A stretch of 64,000 nucleotides of DNA from positions 186,001 through 250,000 of the forward strand of contig NZ_JFJY01000001.1 of assembly GCF_002115785.1 (NCBI RefSeq). Direction: 5' to 3'. Below are positions 1-8,914 of this stretch, piece by piece. Made by a program: the position numbers and the translations under genes. The notes under the pieces are model-generated. The model saw only the letters and a program-made list of their open reading frames with translations, was not told where the DNA came from and made no database searches. This DNA is from Thalassospira sp. MCCC 1A03138 (GTDB lineage Bacteria; Pseudomonadota; Alphaproteobacteria; Rhodospirillales; Thalassospiraceae). Every line of letters begins with the position of its first letter. Within the stretch, counting starts at the first letter, position 1.

Positions 1-76
1 AATCCACGTCTTTGACACCGAAACCGAATTGCGCCTGCCCCCGGAAAACGAACCCCACGGCCCCCAAACGGCCTAG
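1..76 (+). CDS. C-terminal end of an upstream gene, possibly an ABC transporter ATPase
   Basis: Reading from base 2, an open frame of 24 codons ends at a TAG at 74-76, and the gene starts outside the window. The visible segment has the form IHVFDTETELRLPPEN, which resembles the last residues of ABC transporter ATPases with a C-terminal TOBE domain, where a phrase like H-x-F-D-x-E-T-G-x-R-L is common. A strong terminator follows at 134-170, which supports a gene ending here. The family assignment rests on about ten residues and is tentative. Confidence 0.5.
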   Translation, partial: IHVFDTETELRLPPENEPHGPQTA

Positions 77-133
77 GCACGCACCCGATTTTCCCGCGCC
101 GTTTGCACCCTTCGAACCACGGCGCATCTGCTC

Positions 134-170
134 AAAGGCCGCAGCTCTCCCTCTGCGGCCTTTGTCTTTT
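134..170 (+). terminator. Rho-independent terminator after the upstream gene
   Basis: The arms AAAGGCCGCAG and CTGCGGCCTTT form a perfect 11-bp stem around an 8-base loop, followed by a T-rich run (TTTGTCTTTT). It would end transcription entering from the left edge. Confidence 0.8.
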
Positions 171-288
171 GCATTTGCCCCTGCAAAGTTCTTTTGCCTT
201 ACCCATATACAATGGAACACACGGTTGAATTGCGGCCCCCCAAAAAACGCCGCAGCCAATCGCCCGGGGTACCGGGAAAAGGACACGG

Positions 289-1092
289 ATGACATTTTTT
301 CGCAAAATTGGGCTAGCAGCCGCCCTTTTGCTGCTAACCCAGACAAACGTTCAGACGCACGCCAACGCGCATGAACTGCCATCGGCACATGCAGATGAAA
401 CGCTGGTGATCGTCACCAACGATTACCCGCCCTATGCGCATGCCGACGCGGATGGAAGCTTCCTGCCCGATCTGTTTGAGGCCATCGGCCATGAAATGAA
501 TGTCACGTTTGAATTTCATTTCAAACCGTGGAAGCGCGGCGAACAGGATGTTGAAAATCTCGAAGCATGGGGCACGCTGCCCTATCGCCGCACCGAAGAA
601 CGCGCGCGAAAATTCAATTTCTCTGATGCACTCTATATCGAAGATTCCCCGTTTTTCGCCTATAACGCGAACGGTCGCAAACCGGCCATTCACTATGAAG
701 AACTCTCCGATCTCAAACCCTACCGCCTTGGCGGGATACAGGGATATTATTATCAGCCATGGTTCGAAGAAGCCGGGCTTTCCGTCGAATATGCCCTGTC
801 CGAAGAACAGAATTTCAAAATGCTGCAACTGGGCCGGATTGACCTGTTCTCCACCGCGCGCTCCGTCGGCTGGTACACCATCCGAAACCTGTTTCCACCC
901 GAAGAAGTCGAAAAATTCTATACAATTGAAAAACCGCTGCTTGAAGGATCGGGGCTTTTCCTGATGACCTCAAAGGATTACCCGAACGGCGATGAACTGC
1001 TCGAACGCTTCAACGCCGCCCTTGCCACCGTCAAGCAGAACGGCACGTTTGAAAGCCTGATGAACCGGCATGAATTGACGGTCAATTACTGA
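289..1092 (+). CDS. Periplasmic solute-binding protein, ABC family 3 type
   Basis: A 267-residue protein that probably binds a small solute in the periplasm. It opens with a signal peptide (MTFFRK, then a Leu/Ala-rich core, likely cleaved near residue 27). The mature part begins with LVIVTNDYPPYAH, the usual first strand of the type-3 extracellular solute-binding fold, and later has a hinge-like segment around GGIQGYYYQPW. The length fits the family (about 240-280). AAAAGGACA sits a proper distance before the ATG. No permease or ATPase is adjacent downstream, so it is either an orphan binding protein or an enzyme-like relative. The ligand cannot be read from sequence. Confidence 0.82.
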   Translation: MTFFRKIGLAAALLLLTQTNVQTHANAHELPSAHADETLVIVTNDYPPYAHADADGSFLPDLFEAIGHEMNVTFEFHFKPWKRGEQDVENLEAWGTLPYRRTEERARKFNFSDALYIEDSPFFAYNANGRKPAIHYEELSDLKPYRLGGIQGYYYQPWFEEAGLSVEYALSEEQNFKMLQLGRIDLFSTARSVGWYTIRNLFPPEEVEKFYTIEKPLLEGSGLFLMTSKDYPNGDELLERFNAALATVKQNGTFESLMNRHELTVNY

Positions 1093-1106
1093 CCCCACAT
1101 GCAAAA

Positions 1107-1131
1107 GGGCCGCAGCACTTTGCCACGGCCC
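1107..1131. terminator. Hairpin between convergent genes
   Basis: GGGCCG and CGGCCC form a short GC-rich stem around a 13-base loop between two converging genes. It lacks a strong T tract on either strand, so it is a weak or bidirectional terminator at best. Confidence 0.4.
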
Positions 1132-1157
1132 CTGAATATTTGCATTTCCTGGCGTTC

Positions 1158-2099
1158 TTACCCCTGCTTGCGCACGGCCTCCGCACTGGCGACCACATCT
1201 TCAAGGTAACTCCGCCACGAAGGATCAACCGTAATCCCGAAAATATCGGTCAATGTCTGCTCGACATCGCCTACTGAAAGGTGATGTACCTCTTCCTCGC
1301 CCGTGCGCAGCCGGATGGTCAGGCGATTGTTCAGCAACGTGAACCTTGCATGCGGGGCGCTTCGCGCCACCATCAGAACCTTGGCAAAGCCGCTTTCGGG
1401 ATGGGTGCTGGCGTAAAAGTTCATCACCTCGTAATCGATATCCTCGACCGGAACGATATCGACCTCATGCACCGGCTTCCACACACCATCGCGTTCAAGC
1501 TCCGTCAGGTAACGGCCATTGCGTTCCCGCACCCGGAAGGTATCATGCGGGGAGACCTGTGGCACCGAAACGCCCAGCAAAAGCGGCGCGGTCGGTACAC
1601 AGCCACCCAGCCCGACATCAACCAGCCACGCCTCGCCATCCAGCGTGACGCGCATCGCCATGTGGCAGCGCGGCCGCGGGCCATCGCCCTCGTTATAACC
1701 CCACAAAACCCGCCCGGCGAGGCTTTCGACCTCAAAGCCAAGGCTGCGCAACACGCGGCGGAAAAGGCCGTTCTGCTCGAAGCAATAACCACCGCGTCCT
1801 TCAAGAATGATCTTGCGGTCGATATCCTCTGGCGCAAGGCTCACGCCCTTGCGACACAGCACATTGATCGCCTCGAACGGGATATGTGCAGGATGCAGCG
1901 CATGCAGATCGCGCAAAACCTCAAGGCTCGCCTCGCGCGGGCCGTCATAGCCGATCCGGGCAAAATAGGCATCCAGATCGACCTGCGGCTCAGGCAGCGG
2001 AAAGGGCTTTGCCCAGCTTGCGTCAATCGCGTTCTGCACACTGGAAGTGATTGCGGCATCATCGAATTTGGGGGCACTCATCGGCAGATGCGTATTCAT
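1158..2099 (-). CDS. Arylamine N-acetyltransferase
   Basis: A 313-residue cytoplasmic enzyme that transfers an acetyl group from acetyl-CoA to arylamines, hydrazines or similar acceptors. The catalytic triad of the family is visible: Cys in RGGYCFEQN, His in CHMAMRV and Asp in VDVGLGG. The length is slightly above the usual 270-290 because of an N-terminal extension of about 35 residues before DLDAYFARIGY, where the family domain begins. An internal Met (MSAPKF) six codons later is an alternative start. The gene stands alone, convergent with the solute-binding protein gene. Confidence 0.93.
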   Translation of the reverse strand: MNTHLPMSAPKFDDAAITSSVQNAIDASWAKPFPLPEPQVDLDAYFARIGYDGPREASLEVLRDLHALHPAHIPFEAINVLCRKGVSLAPEDIDRKIILEGRGGYCFEQNGLFRRVLRSLGFEVESLAGRVLWGYNEGDGPRPRCHMAMRVTLDGEAWLVDVGLGGCVPTAPLLLGVSVPQVSPHDTFRVRERNGRYLTELERDGVWKPVHEVDIVPVEDIDYEVMNFYASTHPESGFAKVLMVARSAPHARFTLLNNRLTIRLRTGEEEVHHLSVGDVEQTLTDIFGITVDPSWRSYLEDVVASAEAVRKQG

Positions 2100-2245
2100 C
2101 GGGGGGCTCCGTGTCTTGTCCGTTTGGGGCGTGATGTAATCAGGACTTCCGTTTCTGGAGCAGGACCATAGGACCTCAAGTTAAGTTCAGGTCAAACACT
2201 AATTTCAAAAAGTTTTCATCGAATGTTCTGCAACCCTGGTCTCTT

Positions 2246-2303
2246 GGCCGTCTGGCGAGGGCGCCGTGAGCCATCCCTCGCCGTATCACCTAGTCAGACG
2301 GCC
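2246..2303. repeat. Nested inverted repeat downstream of the NmrA-like gene
   Basis: An outer 9-bp pair (GGCCGTCTG and CAGACGGCC) encloses an inner 7-bp pair (GCGAGGG and CCCTCGC), which gives a two-tier hairpin. It lies just after the stop codon of the minus-strand reductase. It has no T tract on the outgoing side, so it may be an RNA 3'-end structure rather than a classic terminator. Confidence 0.5.
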
Positions 2304-2327
2304 GAAAAATCCAAACCTGCCGAACTC

Positions 2328-3266
2328 TTATTGATCGCCAAGGTGTGCACGCAGCCAGCGTTCAACATCGGTTGTCGGGATATTGTTGGCAGCGTTAAAC
2401 GTTTTGGCCTTATCCCAATGCATGCCGTCCCCTTGCGCAAAAGCCGCGCGATATTTGCCCATGACATCATTCGGGTTACGTTTCAGAAATTCCCCAAGAA
2501 TCTCGTGGGTCAGTTCTGTCTTTCGGAATACCTCGCCAGTCACGGTTTCAACAATCGCAGCAAGCTGGCCATAGGAAACGGTGTCACCCGCCACAAAAAC
2601 AACTTCATTGGCAAAAGGTGGCTTTGCCAGAATGATTTTGGTGGTCAATATGCCGATATCTTCCGGTGTTGTGACCGTGACCTTTGTCTCCCAGCTCCCC
2701 AGCGCATTTATCGTTTTCTCGTCAAGATTTACGACATCAAAGCTTGGCTCGAATAGAAAGCTCGTGAACATACCGGTCGAAATAATAACCCATTCGGTTT
2801 TGTTCTGGGCGCGAAGCAACAACCGAACATCATATTGCTCGTCAAAAACATCCTGCGGGCTGCCACGCCCGACGATGTCGTAATCAACACCGAACTGCCA
2901 CGGGAAATATCGTGTCACACCGGCATCAAGAGCCGCATTGGTAATTTTAAGCTGCGTGCCCTTGCCGCCGACGAAACCGGTACAGCTAACGACCGTATGG
3001 AACGACCGAAACCGGTCCGCCAGATCACTAACCGATACAGTGCGCAAATCAGCCTCGATAACCTCCGCGCCCCATTGGTTTAATTGCGCGACAATTTCAC
3101 GGTCCATTTCCTTTTCCGAGCGGGTCATCCCCGGCGCAACCAGCACGGACAAGGGCTGTTTTTCCGGATCAAGTTGCGGTGCCAGTTCGCGCAAAACCGA
3201 AAATCCAAGCTGACCTGCACCAAGCACGAGTATGGGTTCTTTTTGTGCTGCATTCTTGTCTGTCAT
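2328..3266 (-). CDS. NmrA-like NAD(P)-binding reductase (isoflavone reductase type)
   Basis: A 312-residue protein of the atypical short-chain dehydrogenase group (NmrA / isoflavone-reductase-like). The N-terminal Rossmann loop is visible as VLGAGQLGFSV, followed by a second strand and a VVSCTGFVGGKGTQ segment typical of aromatic-alcohol reductase relatives. The start at 3266 (MTDKNAAQ) is chosen because AAGGAA lies at good spacing there and too close to the upstream ATGs. It diverges from a LysR gene across about 280 bases, so that regulator may control it. The substrate is unknown. Confidence 0.8.
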   Translation of the reverse strand: MTDKNAAQKEPILVLGAGQLGFSVLRELAPQLDPEKQPLSVLVAPGMTRSEKEMDREIVAQLNQWGAEVIEADLRTVSVSDLADRFRSFHTVVSCTGFVGGKGTQLKITNAALDAGVTRYFPWQFGVDYDIVGRGSPQDVFDEQYDVRLLLRAQNKTEWVIISTGMFTSFLFEPSFDVVNLDEKTINALGSWETKVTVTTPEDIGILTTKIILAKPPFANEVVFVAGDTVSYGQLAAIVETVTGEVFRKTELTHEILGEFLKRNPNDVMGKYRAAFAQGDGMHWDKAKTFNAANNIPTTDVERWLRAHLGDQ

Positions 3267-3550
3267 ATCCATTTCCTTTTCAAACAACCGGGATCATCCC
3301 GATAACTGATAGGTGCTGGATACGCAGCTTTACCGCCATTGACTATGAAGCAATCCTGCGCAGTTAATTCTCAAAAATGGAATAATCAAAAATCATGAAA
3401 ACCGGATATCAATATAACTAATTGATATAAAATACTTATTTTACTACCCATTTTTCCACCCATAAAAATCACGCCATATTTATCCATATGATGCAATTAT
3501 TGTGGTACCTGTGAGCCCTCCGCTGAACCTCTCTTATGACCGGGGAAAGA

Positions 3551-4459
3551 ATGAACCGTTTGAAAGCGATGGAAATATTTGTTCGCATTGTTCAGGCTGG
3601 GGGATTTGGCAAGGCTGCCGAAACATTGTCCCTTCCTCCCTCGACGGTGACACGCGCGATCAAGGAACTGGAAGACTATCTTGGCGTGTCCCTGTTAAAC
3701 AGAACCACACGGAAACTCAGCCTGACCGTCGATGGTGCTTCCTATTTTACCGATTGCCAGCGCGTCCTTCATGAAATTGAACTCGTCGAGGCATCCTTCC
3801 CCGGTCGTGCAGGTCGTGCACAGGGCATTCTTCGGGTCGATACAACGGCATCAATCGCCCGACATTTTATCGTGCCGCGATTGCAGGATTTTCAGGAAAG
3901 CTATCCCGACGTTAAGCTGTTTCTGACGGCACGTGATAATGTCGTTGATCTGTTTCAGGACGGCATTGATTGCGTTATTCGCACCGGCATTCCCGCAGAC
4001 ACAACCAGCCTGATAACCCGTCGCCTTCATTCTTTTCGTTGGGTTGTTTGCGCCGCCCCGTCCTATCTCGAAAAATACGGTCGCCCCTCAAACCTTGACG
4101 ATCTGCAAAAACACCATCTGGTGGGATATGTCGCCAGCGCGACCGGGCGCCCGATTGACTGGACCTTCGAAGTCAACAGGCAGCAACGCCACATTCCCGC
4201 AAACGACCGGCTGATCGTCAATGACACCGATGCATATATATCCTGTGCGCTTGCCGGTCTTGGCCTTATTCGTGCCGCCAGCTATATCGTTGATCCACTT
4301 ATACAAAGCGGCGCATTGTGCGAGGTACTGCCCGAAAACACCGCGCCGCCAGAACCTGTTTCAATCATGTATCCGCATAACCGTCATATTTCCCCAACGG
4401 TTCGCGCCTTCATAGATTGGAGCATTCAAACCTTTTCCGCACACAAACACCCAAGCTGA
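3551..4459 (+). CDS. LysR-family transcriptional regulator
   Basis: A 302-residue regulator. The N-terminal winged helix-turn-helix is clear (MNRLKAMEIFVRIVQAGGF, then AAETLSLPPSTVTRAIKELE), followed by the periplasmic-binding-protein-like effector domain that starts near ILRVDTT. The RLKAMEIF opening is common in the group that often sits beside redox genes. GGGGAAAGA precedes the ATG at 3551, which is preferred to an upstream ATG at 3536. The divergent arrangement with the NmrA-like reductase is the classic LysR layout and suggests that gene as its target. Confidence 0.92.
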   Translation: MNRLKAMEIFVRIVQAGGFGKAAETLSLPPSTVTRAIKELEDYLGVSLLNRTTRKLSLTVDGASYFTDCQRVLHEIELVEASFPGRAGRAQGILRVDTTASIARHFIVPRLQDFQESYPDVKLFLTARDNVVDLFQDGIDCVIRTGIPADTTSLITRRLHSFRWVVCAAPSYLEKYGRPSNLDDLQKHHLVGYVASATGRPIDWTFEVNRQQRHIPANDRLIVNDTDAYISCALAGLGLIRAASYIVDPLIQSGALCEVLPENTAPPEPVSIMYPHNRHISPTVRAFIDWSIQTFSAHKHPS

Positions 4460-4735
4460 TTGCGACAGGATAAATATCCGCCTCCACCCATACCCGCCGA
4501 ATTTTATTCGAAAATCACAGCAATATCCGCCTGTAGCCACGATATAACAGCCATAACTGGCACCACCAAAGCAACATTTCACCTTTTACACGCAACAATC
4601 AAAGCGTGGCGCGACAAAACCAGCCGATCTATGATATTTCCTGAAGGTATATTTTATCGCCCGTGAATGGCCCCGCACGGAAACCGGATTTCCGGCATTG
4701 CCTTTCGACGGTTCCCGAACAGACAGGAAGATGAC

Positions 4736-5590
4736 ATGCGTACTGTTTATGTGAACGGCGACTATCTGCCGGAAAATGAAGCCAAGGTTTCGATCTTTGA
4801 CCGTTCCTTCCTGTTTGCCGATGGCGTGTATGAAGTCACCTCGGTGCTTGATGGCAAGCTGATCGATTTCAACGGTCACATGACCCGTCTGGCGCGCTCG
4901 CTCTCGGAACTGGGTTTTACCTACAAGGCCGATATCGACGAACTGCTTGAAATCCACCGCGAACTGGTCAAACGCAACGACATCACCGAGGGGCTGGTTT
5001 ACCTGCAAATCTCGCGCGGGTCGGCCGGTGACCGTGATTTCGCGATCAAGGATGACACCCCGGCCACGGTTGTTCTGTTCACGCAGTCCAAATCCCTGAT
5101 CAAATCGCCGCTCGCCGAACGCGGCCAGAAAATCCTGACCTATCCGGATGTCCGCTGGCGCCGGTCTGACATCAAAACCGTGCAGCTTCTTTATGCGTCG
5201 CTTCTCAAAACCGAAGCCGCCGCCAAGGGCGCTGATGATGCGTGGATGGTGCTGGATGGCTATATCACCGAAGGCTCGTCAAACAACGCCTATATCGTGA
5301 CGCAGGATAACGTCATCGTCACCCGGCAGCTTTCCAACGACATCCTGCATGGCATCACGCGCAAGGCCGTCCTGAAATGTGCCGAGGAATTGCAGCTCAA
5401 GGTCGAAGAACGCCTGTTCACGGTCGATGAAGTCTATGCCGCCAAGGAAGCCTTCTCGACCTCGGCCTCGGCCTTTGTCTGCCCGGTCGCCGAAGTCGAT
5501 GGCAAGAAAATCGGCGATGGCACGCCGGGCCCGATCGCCAAGCGCCTGCGCGAAATCTATATCGACGCCAACCGCGCCACCGCGATCTGA
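4736..5590 (+). CDS. dat: D-amino-acid transaminase
   Basis: A 284-residue fold-type IV PLP aminotransferase that most likely interconverts D-alanine and D-glutamate with 2-oxo acids, feeding peptidoglycan precursors or degrading D-amino acids. The sequence shows FDRSFLFADGVYEV near the N terminus, the PLP-binding lysine in SDIKTVQLL, and the glutamate of YITEGSSNN that contacts the PLP ring nitrogen. The length is typical (about 280). The start at 4736 (MRTVYVNGDY) has AGGAAG upstream. A strong terminator follows, so it is transcribed alone. A branched-chain transaminase is less likely given the DIKT context. Confidence 0.9.
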   Translation: MRTVYVNGDYLPENEAKVSIFDRSFLFADGVYEVTSVLDGKLIDFNGHMTRLARSLSELGFTYKADIDELLEIHRELVKRNDITEGLVYLQISRGSAGDRDFAIKDDTPATVVLFTQSKSLIKSPLAERGQKILTYPDVRWRRSDIKTVQLLYASLLKTEAAAKGADDAWMVLDGYITEGSSNNAYIVTQDNVIVTRQLSNDILHGITRKAVLKCAEELQLKVEERLFTVDEVYAAKEAFSTSASAFVCPVAEVDGKKIGDGTPGPIAKRLREIYIDANRATAI

Positions 5591-5618
5591 CCCATCAGCA
5601 TCTCGCGTCCCAAACGCA

Positions 5619-5649
5619 AAACGCCGCCTTTACCGGGCGGCGTTTTTTT
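5619..5649 (+). terminator. Rho-independent terminator after the D-amino-acid transaminase
   Basis: AACGCCGCC and GGGCGGCGTT form a stem around a short loop, followed by seven T residues. Confidence 0.88.
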
Positions 5650-5739
5650 GTTTGTCCGAAATAGCCTAGGCCTCGCTGTCATGCCTTTGAAGGGATCATT
5701 CGGTAAGCAGCAGCCTATTGAAGCTATGAAATCAAACGA

Positions 5740-7479
5740 TTACCCACCCCAGCTATCAAAATTGGCGTCCTCAGACCTTGGCAAGGGATCAGCCACCGGA
5801 GCTCGAATCAACGTCGGCATTTGAATGCTACCACCAAAAACCATCGCCGTTTGTCTCGGTAAACCAGCAATCCGTTTTACGTCTCTCCGGTCTGCCCATT
5901 CGCTTGCAGATTGTATCGTTGCCAAGTCTTTTTCCGAAGAAAGACGAAATGAAATCCAGTTATTGCATTGCGACAAAACTGTTGGAGAAACCTCGGATGG
6001 ACGCTGGGTACTTAACCACAAAGCCAAACCAAACTTTCTCCCCTCTTTAGCCAACCTTTCATATGCCAGCGCGTTTGTAGAAGCCTCATCACCACTTCCC
6101 ATCGGTCTCAGATAATGATGTGCCTCTTCCAGAACCAACAGCGTTGGAATTTTATTCTCCTGCCCTCTCTGAAAGAGCTCATAGGCGTACATTTCCAAGA
6201 GTGCGCCCAAAATAAAAGGCATCAAATCTTGCGAAACGCGTTTCAGGTCAACGATGTGTACGCGCCAATTCTCTCGTTGACCTCCAAATACCCTTGTGAT
6301 CAATGCTCTAGATTCATCTGACCAACGCAACCTATCTCCGTTGGGCACTCCTCCCTGAACATCAACAACATCGCAAAACATTTCATCTTCGATATATCTG
6401 TTTATCCGGGTAACCAGCGGCTGCACATTATTGTAGTTAAATGCGTTACGCTCAAACCCACCTCTATTATTTGTTCCAATTGAGTAACTGTCTGCAACCA
6501 ATGCAGAAAGCGCTTTCATATGAGGCCACTGATTTGCATCTGTTGCTTGATTATTTCTGAGCGTATTGATTCTGACTTGCGCCTCAGCAGCTCCCTGTTG
6601 GCGACAATCATCAAACAAGACTGGCTGAGCATCATTCACCAAGCCAGCTCCTCCATGCAGGGGAAACCAACGAACCTTATTTAGGTTATCCAACGCAAAG
6701 TTTAAGGCAGGACGCTGAGTTTTATCACTTGGCATCAAGAGCTTATGCAGGCCGTGCCGACCGAGGGCGTAATAGGGAATTTTAATCGAGTTTGCCTCGT
6801 CTCCCCCCAACTGCGTAACTTTGATCCAATCGTCGTCAAACTTATCTGAATTAAATGCGTCCGAGTATTCGCCGTTAATATCGAATATTACAACACGTGC
6901 ATCTTCTAAATTTACAATCTGCTGTAGTATAGCCGCAGTAAAGCAACTTTTTCCCTGACCTGAGCTACCGAGAACGGCAACATGACGACTGATAAAGTCT
7001 TGTAATCCAATATGCAAAGAGCCGCCGCCCCTCAAATCATCGCCAAGGTATATTGGTTTACTAGCATCGCCAACCTTTCCAAGAACGGAACTCAACTCTT
7101 CTGGCACAAGCGGATATGCCTCTGCCCCGAGTGTCGGAGTAGAGAGTGAGTCGGAAAGAAAACTCAGCGTACCGCCTTGCCTAATAAGTTTACCAACCAC
7201 AACCCCCTGTAGATGCCGCAATGGCTCGGCTGCATCATACATTTTTCCTCGTGCAGCACGGTGCACCTCCCTGGGCTCGGCAAAACTCACCGACAGCACC
7301 CGCACGACAAGCAAATTGCTACCTGCTTCAATCGAAATCAGACTTCCAACTTCTGTGACGACTGAAACTCCGTAGCCGTGCGATGCCAAACTCCCCCGAT
7401 GCTTGTCCAATAGATTTAGGGTGACTTCACTTCCATCAACTTGAACAACATAGCCAATAGGCAGACGAGACTTGGGCAT
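5740..7479 (-). CDS. herA: HerA-type ATPase of a SIR2-HerA anti-phage system
   Basis: A 579-residue HerA/FtsK-like motor ATPase. Residues 1-100 look like a HAS-barrel. The Walker A motif is GSSGQGKSCF (about residue 170), a DINGEYSDAF segment follows, the Walker B is TLLVLEEAHHYL, and an arginine-bearing STQRPSEVSPTV stretch resembles the sensor/arginine region of HerA. Its start codon overlaps the stop of the upstream SIR2 gene by one base (TAATG), so the two are probably translationally coupled. In described SIR2-HerA systems the hexameric ATPase and the NADase form a large complex. The DNA is clearly AT-richer than its neighbours, which suggests acquisition. Confidence 0.85.
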   Translation of the reverse strand: MPKSRLPIGYVVQVDGSEVTLNLLDKHRGSLASHGYGVSVVTEVGSLISIEAGSNLLVVRVLSVSFAEPREVHRAARGKMYDAAEPLRHLQGVVVGKLIRQGGTLSFLSDSLSTPTLGAEAYPLVPEELSSVLGKVGDASKPIYLGDDLRGGGSLHIGLQDFISRHVAVLGSSGQGKSCFTAAILQQIVNLEDARVVIFDINGEYSDAFNSDKFDDDWIKVTQLGGDEANSIKIPYYALGRHGLHKLLMPSDKTQRPALNFALDNLNKVRWFPLHGGAGLVNDAQPVLFDDCRQQGAAEAQVRINTLRNNQATDANQWPHMKALSALVADSYSIGTNNRGGFERNAFNYNNVQPLVTRINRYIEDEMFCDVVDVQGGVPNGDRLRWSDESRALITRVFGGQRENWRVHIVDLKRVSQDLMPFILGALLEMYAYELFQRGQENKIPTLLVLEEAHHYLRPMGSGDEASTNALAYERLAKEGRKFGLALWLSTQRPSEVSPTVLSQCNNWISFRLSSEKDLATIQSASEWADRRDVKRIAGLPRQTAMVFGGSIQMPTLIRAPVADPLPRSEDANFDSWGG

Positions 7480-8708
7480 TAAACATGCCCCCCATCATCT
7501 TCCATCTCCTTAATAGCTCGACGTAACCCAATCAAATTTTCATCATAAAGAGTCGGTTCTGGAAGATGATTTGCCAAACTAGTGAAATATGCCTCTGGCT
7601 GCCCTCCTACGACGGTGATTCGAGGATTTTTCAGCTCTAGAAGTTTTCTAAACGAACGGGGCAAACCGTGCTGATCCACCCGTGCAAATTCGGGCAAATA
7701 GATAACAAGCTGAAGTGTAGGGTTCAGAAGTGCAGATAAAATAAGCCGGTTAATATGTTCATCACCAAAACCGTAACCGCTTATCACCAAGCTAGTTTGC
7801 GATTGAGCAAGAAATTCGGCAAACCGGCGAAACATTTCGCCCAACACAAAACCAGTCGTTTGCATGTACTTGGCCGCACTAGGTAACACCATAAAACCAA
7901 GTTCTTCTTCGTCAGCATTTAAAAAATGCTCAATACTTGGCCACGCATGTGGGGCAGCCAATTCTATCAACGTCCGATCAGGAAGCTCTTTCCACGTTAG
8001 CGAACCGTGCAATTTGGCTAGATAGATATTATAAACCCCAAATCTAGCCTCTCCCAATGCCTGCCTGTTGCGATATGCAAGATCAAAGCTCTGCGGAGAA
8101 AATTGACGGCTATGCAAGCCAACAAAGCCGTTAATTACAGACATATCAACTGATTCTGCGGCCCATTCCACAGCTAGATCATAATTGGTAGTAAAAACCC
8201 AAGGTGCGGGTTGCCCGGGTTGGCGTGCCGAGACGAATTTCTGCAAAACTGTTCTATGATCTGACAGGCCCCTACTTTCTAGTGCACCACCACGATTTCC
8301 CCAGTAATCAACATCCAGTTTTGCGGCCTCTACAATTTCGCGAAAAAGATTGGATCGCACAGAAACAGCATCGCCGTGTTTATCATCTCCAATCCGTTTC
8401 CACTCAGCGATGGATATTGCGAGAGTATCCAGCAAGGTCTCAACATTCGGGATTTCCGATTGTGAATCTCCGTCAACGACTATCTCTTCTTCGGTTACAA
8501 AACCTTGCGCAAGAAGCCATTGGGCATCAGCATATCTGTTCTCAAGAAAATTTTTCCATAATTGGGCAACAGTATGCCCCCCAGCCCCTACAGAAGCGCC
8601 AGCGCCGAGAAGGAGGCCAACATTTTCAAGCCTTAAAATAGACGCCAAATGAGCTTTGAGTTCTTGCTCATCTCTAAGCTTCTCTCCACCTCGATATGCA
8701 ACAAACAT
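7479..8708 (-). CDS. sir2: SIR2-domain NADase, effector of a SIR2-HerA anti-phage system
   Basis: A 409-residue SIR2-like protein. The nucleotide-binding loop GLLLGAGASVGAGG lies near residue 33, followed by FTTNYDLAVEWA (the Asn/Asp motif of SIR2 NAD hydrolases), a candidate catalytic His in FVGLHSRQF, KLHGSLTWK, and a late SLVISGYGFGDEHINR motif. In known systems such proteins deplete NAD+ on phage infection and abort growth. It is the first gene of a two-gene operon with HerA and sits on AT-rich DNA. The trigger cannot be seen from sequence. Confidence 0.87.
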   Translation of the reverse strand: MFVAYRGGEKLRDEQELKAHLASILRLENVGLLLGAGASVGAGGHTVAQLWKNFLENRYADAQWLLAQGFVTEEEIVVDGDSQSEIPNVETLLDTLAISIAEWKRIGDDKHGDAVSVRSNLFREIVEAAKLDVDYWGNRGGALESRGLSDHRTVLQKFVSARQPGQPAPWVFTTNYDLAVEWAAESVDMSVINGFVGLHSRQFSPQSFDLAYRNRQALGEARFGVYNIYLAKLHGSLTWKELPDRTLIELAAPHAWPSIEHFLNADEEELGFMVLPSAAKYMQTTGFVLGEMFRRFAEFLAQSQTSLVISGYGFGDEHINRLILSALLNPTLQLVIYLPEFARVDQHGLPRSFRKLLELKNPRITVVGGQPEAYFTSLANHLPEPTLYDENLIGLRRAIKEMEDDGGHV

Positions 8709-8914
8709 AAATTACCCGCCAACAGTGCATCTCTCCACAAGACCACCACCATATACTGTTTTACTAATACTGACTACAAACCTCCTAACCGTCCTACTCC
8801 GAAGCCCAACCAACCGCTTTCTTTGCTGGCCTCAACCGGCACTTTGCCCTAAAGCTCAGAAAACAGATGGTGATTGCGATAACCCACCATCACACAGGGA
8901 AAGCGCCACGAACC

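Noticed and set aside
5740..8708. Plus-strand frames of 60-150 codons inside the SIR2 and HerA genes
   Set aside because: They are shadows of the two real genes on the other strand; they lack ribosome sites and family motifs.
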